Assembly (NCBI RefSeq): GCF_003063265.1 | Contig: NZ_NERU01000002.1 | Span: forward strand, 1 to 64,000 | DNA from: Limnohabitans sp. WS1 | Lineage (GTDB): Bacteria; Pseudomonadota; Gammaproteobacteria; Burkholderiales; Burkholderiaceae_C | DNA: 64,000 nt | Direction: 5' to 3' | Part shown: in pieces, positions 59,951-64,000 of the stretch | How positions within the stretch are numbered: the stretch's first letter is position 1 | Layout: each line of letters begins with the position of its first letter | Translations under genes and position numbers: made by a program | Notes under the pieces: generated by a model | Database searches by the model: none | Told to the model about the DNA's origin: nothing | What the model saw: the letters and a program-made list of their open reading frames with translations, nothing else

Positions 59951-61798
59951 ATGTCTTGGGCTGGAAAAATTCTCCGCGTCGACCTGACCGCGGGCACCGT
60001 CAAATCTGAACCTCTGAACATGGAATGGGCCAAGGCCTATCTGGGTTCACGCGGTCTGGGCAGCAAATACCTGATCAGCGAAGTCGACCCCAAAGTCGAT
60101 CCGCTGTCGGCCGACAACAAAATCATCTGGGCCACCGGCCCGCTGACCGGCACCATGGCCTCTACCGGTGGCCGCTACACCGTCATCACCAAAGGCCCAC
60201 TGACGGGCGCCATTGCCTGCTCCAACTCGGGTGGCTACTGGGGTGCCGAGCTGAAAATGGCCGGTTGGGACATGATCATTTTTGAAGGCGCATCGGCCAA
60301 GCCGGTGTACCTCTACATCAACGACGACGAAGTCGAGCTGCGTGACGCCGGTCACCTGTGGGGCCAAAGCGTCTGGAAGACCGAGGAAATCCTCAAGTCC
60401 AGCCTGCAAGACCCGCTGCTGCGCGTGTCCAGCATTGGCAAGGCCGGTGAAAACGGTGTGCTGTATGCCGCTGTGGTGAACGACCTGCACCGTGCGGCTG
60501 GCCGTTCGGGCGTGGGCACCGTCATGGGCAGCAAAAACCTCAAGGCCATCGCCGTGCGCGGCACGATTGGTGTGGGCAACGTGCAAAACCCCAAGGCCTT
60601 CATGGCGGCGACCAAGGCCGCCAAAAAGGTGCTGGCCGACAACGGCGTCACCGGCCAGGGCCTGCCTGCTTACGGCACTCAAGTGCTGATGAACGTGATC
60701 AACGAAGTCGGTGCTTTGCCTACCCGCAACCACCGCGACGTGCAATTCGAAAGCGCCAAGGACATCTCGGCTGAAGCCATGGTCACGCCCCGCGAGACCG
60801 ACGGCAAAAAGCACCTGGTGACCAACCAAGCCTGCTTCGGTTGCACCATCGCCTGCGGCCGCATCAGCAAGATGGACGAGGGCCACTTCTCGGTCAAGAA
60901 CAAGCCCGAATACTGGGGCGCATCGGGTGGTCTCGAATACGAAGCCGCTTGGGCGCTGGGTGCAGCCAACGGTGTGAAGGACCTCGAAGCCCTGCAATAC
61001 GCCAACATGATTTGCAACGAAGAAGGCTTTGACCCGATCAGCTTCGGTGCCACCATTGGCGCCGTCATGGAGCTGTACGAAATGGGCGTGCTGACCAAAG
61101 AGCAAATTGGTGTGGACGCGCCTTTTGGCTCCGCCGAAGCCTTGTGCGAGTTTGTCGACATGACCGCCAAGGGCATTGGTTTTGGCAAGGAAATTGGCTT
61201 GGGCTCCAAGCGCCTGACCGCCAAGTACGGCCACCCCGACCTGTCCATGAGCGTCAAGGGCCAGGAATTCCCAGCCTATGACGGACGTGTGATCCAGGGC
61301 ATTGGCCTGGCTTACGCCACGTCCAACCGTGGTGCCTGCCACCTGCGTGGTTACACCATCGCTTCTGAAGTGCTGGGCATCCCGGTCAAGACCGAGCCTA
61401 CCGAGCACGAAGGCAAGCCAGAACTGGTCAAGGCTTTCCAGGACGCGACTGCTGCGTTTGACTCGGCCGGTATTTGCGTTTTCACCAGCTTCGCCTGGAC
61501 CCTGGCCGACGTGGCCCCCCAAGTGCAAGCCGCATGCGGCGAAGAGTTCACCATGGAACACTTGGCCCACATTGGTGAGCGCATCTGGAACATGGAGCGC
61601 GAGTTCAACAACGCCGCAGGCTTCACCAAGGCCGACGACAACCTGCCCAAGCGCCTGATGACCGAAGCCGCCAAAACCGGCCCCGGCAAAGGCATGGTCA
61701 GCAAGTTGGACGAGATGCTGCCCAAGTACTACGACGCGCGTGGCTGGGACGGCGAAGGCCGACCCACATCGGCCACCCGGGAACGTCTGGGACTTTGA
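59951..61798 (+). CDS. aorB: Tungsten aldehyde:ferredoxin oxidoreductase large subunit AorB
   Basis: A 615-aa AOR with the N-terminal W-pterin domain (KILRVDLTAGTVKSEPL, SRGLGSKYLI), the Fe-S ligands ACFGCTIAC plus a distant Cys (SAGICVFTSF), and the substrate-channel region LKMAGWDMIIFEG. AAGGAGC precedes ATG 59951. The length matches archaeal and bacterial AORs. It oxidises aldehydes to acids, or the reverse at low potential, using a tungsten bis-pyranopterin. Confidence 0.94.
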   Translation: MSWAGKILRVDLTAGTVKSEPLNMEWAKAYLGSRGLGSKYLISEVDPKVDPLSADNKIIWATGPLTGTMASTGGRYTVITKGPLTGAIACSNSGGYWGAELKMAGWDMIIFEGASAKPVYLYINDDEVELRDAGHLWGQSVWKTEEILKSSLQDPLLRVSSIGKAGENGVLYAAVVNDLHRAAGRSGVGTVMGSKNLKAIAVRGTIGVGNVQNPKAFMAATKAAKKVLADNGVTGQGLPAYGTQVLMNVINEVGALPTRNHRDVQFESAKDISAEAMVTPRETDGKKHLVTNQACFGCTIACGRISKMDEGHFSVKNKPEYWGASGGLEYEAAWALGAANGVKDLEALQYANMICNEEGFDPISFGATIGAVMELYEMGVLTKEQIGVDAPFGSAEALCEFVDMTAKGIGFGKEIGLGSKRLTAKYGHPDLSMSVKGQEFPAYDGRVIQGIGLAYATSNRGACHLRGYTIASEVLGIPVKTEPTEHEGKPELVKAFQDATAAFDSAGICVFTSFAWTLADVAPQVQAACGEEFTMEHLAHIGERIWNMEREFNNAAGFTKADDNLPKRLMTEAAKTGPGKGMVSKLDEMLPKYYDARGWDGEGRPTSATRERLGL

Positions 61799-61914
61799 CG
61801 GTCATTGCCCACAGGGCGTGGTCATGTCGTCAAACCCATGGTCCCGCTTGGTGAGGCTTGAATGAAATGCGCAGCGGCCTTCAATGGCCGCTGCCTGCTT
61901 TTGGAGAAAACACC

Positions 61915-63270
61915 ATGACCCATCACGTGATTCTGGGCGCAGGCCCTGCAGGCGTCATCGCCGCCGAGACCTTGCGCAAGCATTGCCCGCAAGACCGCAT
62001 CACCATCGTCGGTGACGAAAAAGAAGCGCCTTATTCGCGCATGGCGATTCCTTATTTGCTGATTGGCAACGTCGAAGAAAAAGGCACTTGGCTGCGCAAG
62101 GGCGACACCCACTTTGCCGACTTGCGCATCGACATCATGAACGCACGCGCCACCCAGGTGGACACCGTGGCGCGCCAAGTGGTGCTGGACAACGGCCAAA
62201 AGCTGGCGTTCGACAAACTGCTGATCGCCACCGGCTCGCAGCCCGTGCGTCCCCCCATTGCAGGCATGGACCTGCCCGGTGTGCACCCTTGCTGGACGCT
62301 GGCCGACGCCCGTGCCATTGCCGCACTGGCCCAGCCTGGTGCCAAGGTCTTGCAAATGGGCGCGGGCTTCATTGGCTGCATCATCATGGAAGCGCTCAAG
62401 CAACGCGGCGTCGAATTGTCGGTGGTCGAGATGGGTGACCGCATGGTGCCCCGCATGATGGGCCCCATGGCGGGCGGCATGATCCGTGACTGGTGCGAAA
62501 CCAAAGGCGTGAAAGTCTATGTGGGCACCCGAGTCGAGTCGATTGCACCTGCCGCCGCGGCCGCTGCCCCCAGCGGCATCTTGGGCAAATTGGCCAGCGC
62601 CATTGGCCTGGGCAGTCCAGCCCCAGCAGCTCAAGGTTTGCATGTGCGCCTGTCCAATGGTCAAACCGTCGAGGCCGATTTGGTCATCAGCGCCACCGGC
62701 GTGCGCCCGGCCATCGGCTTCCTCAAAGACAGTGGCATCACTTGCTTGCAAGGCATTTTGACCGACGAGTTCTTGCAAACCAATGTGCCGGGCATTTATG
62801 CCGCCGGGGACTGCGCCGAAGCTTTTGACAAAGTCAGTGGCCAGACCATCGTCAGCGCCATCCAGCCCAACGCGGCTGAACAAGCCCGCGTGGCTGCGCT
62901 CAACATGGCCGGTCAACAGACCACCCTCAAGGGCGTGACCCAGATCAACGTGCTTGACACCCTGGGCCTGATTTCCACCAGCTTTGGCAATTGGCAAGGT
63001 GTGGAAGGCGGCGAACAAGCCCAGCTGACCGACCAAGCCGCAGGCAAACACCTGAGCCTGCAGTTCAAGGACGATGTCATGGTGGGCTGCAACTCGGTGG
63101 GTTGGACCGAGCATGTGGGCGTCATGCGTGGGCTGGTCGAAGGCCAAGTGCGTTTGGGCGAATGGAAAGAACGCCTGATGCAAGACCCCACCCGCCTCGT
63201 GGACGCCTATCTGGCCTGTGCACAAGGCCAGGGTCAATGGAGTGGTGCGGCGGATGCGCGGCGCAGATGA
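61915..63270 (+). CDS. aorC: FAD-dependent oxidoreductase subunit AorC
   Basis: A 451-aa pyridine nucleotide-disulfide-type flavoprotein with FAD motif VILGAGPAGVIAAETL, NAD motif VLQMGAGFIGCIIMEAL and C-terminal FAD site GIYAAGDCAEAFD. It has no redox Cys pair. An Ala/Gly-rich insert (after VESIAP) splits the NAD domain. In AorABC enzymes this subunit passes electrons to NAD+. ATG 61915 is preferred; the frame upstream is not family-like. Confidence 0.9.
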   Translation: MTHHVILGAGPAGVIAAETLRKHCPQDRITIVGDEKEAPYSRMAIPYLLIGNVEEKGTWLRKGDTHFADLRIDIMNARATQVDTVARQVVLDNGQKLAFDKLLIATGSQPVRPPIAGMDLPGVHPCWTLADARAIAALAQPGAKVLQMGAGFIGCIIMEALKQRGVELSVVEMGDRMVPRMMGPMAGGMIRDWCETKGVKVYVGTRVESIAPAAAAAAPSGILGKLASAIGLGSPAPAAQGLHVRLSNGQTVEADLVISATGVRPAIGFLKDSGITCLQGILTDEFLQTNVPGIYAAGDCAEAFDKVSGQTIVSAIQPNAAEQARVAALNMAGQQTTLKGVTQINVLDTLGLISTSFGNWQGVEGGEQAQLTDQAAGKHLSLQFKDDVMVGCNSVGWTEHVGVMRGLVEGQVRLGEWKERLMQDPTRLVDAYLACAQGQGQWSGAADARRR

Positions 63271-63285
63271 AGTGACAATCCTCGC

Positions 63286-63540
63286 ATGAACATCACCTTC
63301 AAACTGTTTGCCACGCTCACCGACTATCTGCCTGCCGAGGTTCGCCGCAGCAATCAAATCGTCATGGACGTGGCATCTGGCACCACCATCATGCAAGTCA
63401 TCGACTCCTTCAGTCTGCCCCCCAAGCTGGTGCATCTGGTCTTGGTCAATGGCAAATACATCGCCCCCGAAGACCGAGGCACGCACGCCTTGGTTGAGAG
63501 CGATGTGCTGGCCATCTGGCCGCCTGTTGCAGGCGGCTGA
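63286..63540 (+). CDS. MoaD/ThiS-family sulfur carrier protein
   Basis: An 84-aa beta-grasp protein ending in the Gly-Gly tail (AIWPPVAGG) needed for adenylation and thiocarboxylation. It probably supplies dithiolene sulfur for the tungsten cofactor used by AorB, or assists its maturation. It follows aorC by 15 bases and is likely in the same operon. Confidence 0.87.
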   Translation: MNITFKLFATLTDYLPAEVRRSNQIVMDVASGTTIMQVIDSFSLPPKLVHLVLVNGKYIAPEDRGTHALVESDVLAIWPPVAGG

Positions 63541-63548
63541 AGTCTTCG

Positions 63549-63848
63549 ATGCAAGCAAGCTACGCCGAAACCTTCCAGCGCGACATGGGCTGCACCGAAG
63601 CCGAATGGCTGGGGTGGCTGCCCCGTGCTGTGGGACAACACCCGCTGCAATGCCAGGCCAGCAGCGCACACATCACCATCGGTGTGGGGCATCTGCAATT
63701 GCGCTGGCAAGTCATGCCCCCACGCGTCATTGCACAAATTCGCCTGCCCGTGCTGCGCATGCACTTCCAGTTTGAGGGCTTGAGCGAACAAGAACGCTAC
63801 GCCTTCATGCGGCACTTTGATCTGTACACCCAGCGCGGGGGTGGGTGA
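63549..63848 (+). CDS. Small conserved protein of the AOR operon
   Basis: A 99-aa soluble protein with a histidine- and Arg-rich middle (SSAHITIGVGHLQLRWQVMP and then RLPVLRMHFQFEG), starting 8 bases after the MoaD-like gene. It was not matched to a named family. Co-location with AOR genes and the cofactor gene suggests a maturation or chaperone role, as proposed for the extra genes of other AOR operons; this is inference. Confidence 0.72.
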   Translation: MQASYAETFQRDMGCTEAEWLGWLPRAVGQHPLQCQASSAHITIGVGHLQLRWQVMPPRVIAQIRLPVLRMHFQFEGLSEQERYAFMRHFDLYTQRGGG

Positions 63849-63913
63849 GCTGTCAATTTGAGGCACCTGTTCAGTCAGAATGAGCCCATGGATCAACCGG
63901 AATGGATCAGCCC

Positions 63914-64000
63914 ATGAGTGCTTCTTTTGCAAATTCAACCCACAGCGGCAAACCTCAAACCCCACCCTTGACTGTGGATGTGCTGATCGCAGGCGGTGGG
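63914..64000 (+). CDS. N-terminus of an FAD/NAD-binding protein, cut by window end
   Basis: Only 29 codons are visible. After a polar start the reading TVDVLIAGGG is the beginning of a dinucleotide-binding fold (GxGxxG), as in FAD-dependent monooxygenases. An ATG at 63888 is excluded by a stop codon nine codons later. The product cannot be named further. Confidence 0.5.
   Translation, partial: MSASFANSTHSGKPQTPPLTVDVLIAGGG

Noticed and set aside
61822-63669. 615-aa minus-strand open frame
   Set aside because: It mirrors aorC and the MoaD-like gene, which have clear motifs on the plus strand.

Overview
The window reads as a chromosomal segment of a betaproteobacterium of order Burkholderiales, most likely Comamonadaceae (Limnohabitans/Rhodoferax-like). 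This rests on the style of the proteins: a CzcI-type leader gene, a DinB with the extended fingers insertion usual in that family, a TakP-like TRAP system, the xseB-ispA-dxs operon, and TCATTCCCG-type short interspersed repeats. No rRNA or tRNA gene was recognised. All family assignments come from reading the translated sequence; no database search was possible.

Layout. (1) 1-2 kb: a broken IS21-family element (istA intact, istB cut after about 95 codons). (2) 2-3.9 kb: small accessory genes of unknown function. (3) 3.9-14.4 kb: a metal-resistance island. It holds a CadR/PbrR-type MerR regulator with a divergent cation diffusion facilitator, an EamA transporter with a very His-rich tail overlapping ynfA, and a Czc/Cus-type RND efflux operon on the minus strand (czcI, outer membrane factor, membrane-anchored HDH protein, adaptor, RND pump, small periplasmic protein, lipoprotein). 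(4) 14.6-29.6 kb: a defence and toxin-antitoxin island with much decay. It holds an N-truncated AbiEii-like toxin, VapBC, two Fic proteins, a baeRF-domain protein with an 18-bp minisatellite, fragments of a helicase, an XRE regulator and HigBA-like pairs, an MmeI-like type IIL restriction-modification enzyme, an orphan ModA-like lipoprotein and an intact HigBA. The most unusual locus is here at 20.2-23.1 kb: a relic diversity-generating retroelement (DGR) with two DUF1566 target genes, an Avd-like gene and a reverse transcriptase carrying several inactivating lesions. (5) 29.6-48.4 kb: housekeeping and catabolic genes, with a REP-like array, acetylpolyamine amidohydrolase, yfcF, OsmC, HipBA, dinB, an uronate dehydrogenase/HpcH-family aldolase pair, hemerythrin, a ZIP transporter, a sulfurtransferase and a Rieske oxygenase. 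(6) 48.7-51.7 kb: xseB-ispA-dxs (isoprenoid precursors). (7) 51.9-55.6 kb: a TRAP transporter. (8) 55.8-63.8 kb: a tungsten module, with TupBCA tungstate import, a divergent GAF/Fis regulator, a tungsten aldehyde oxidoreductase (AorABC), a MoaD-like protein and a small companion.

How the genes work together. The metal island covers sensing, cytoplasmic export and trans-envelope efflux. The tungsten module links import of the rare cofactor metal, probable regulation and the enzyme that uses it. The Fic, HipB and HigBA genes each have inverted repeats in their promoter regions that suggest autoregulation. The DGR appears to have diversified two secreted or lipoprotein DUF1566 proteins in the past and is now frozen.
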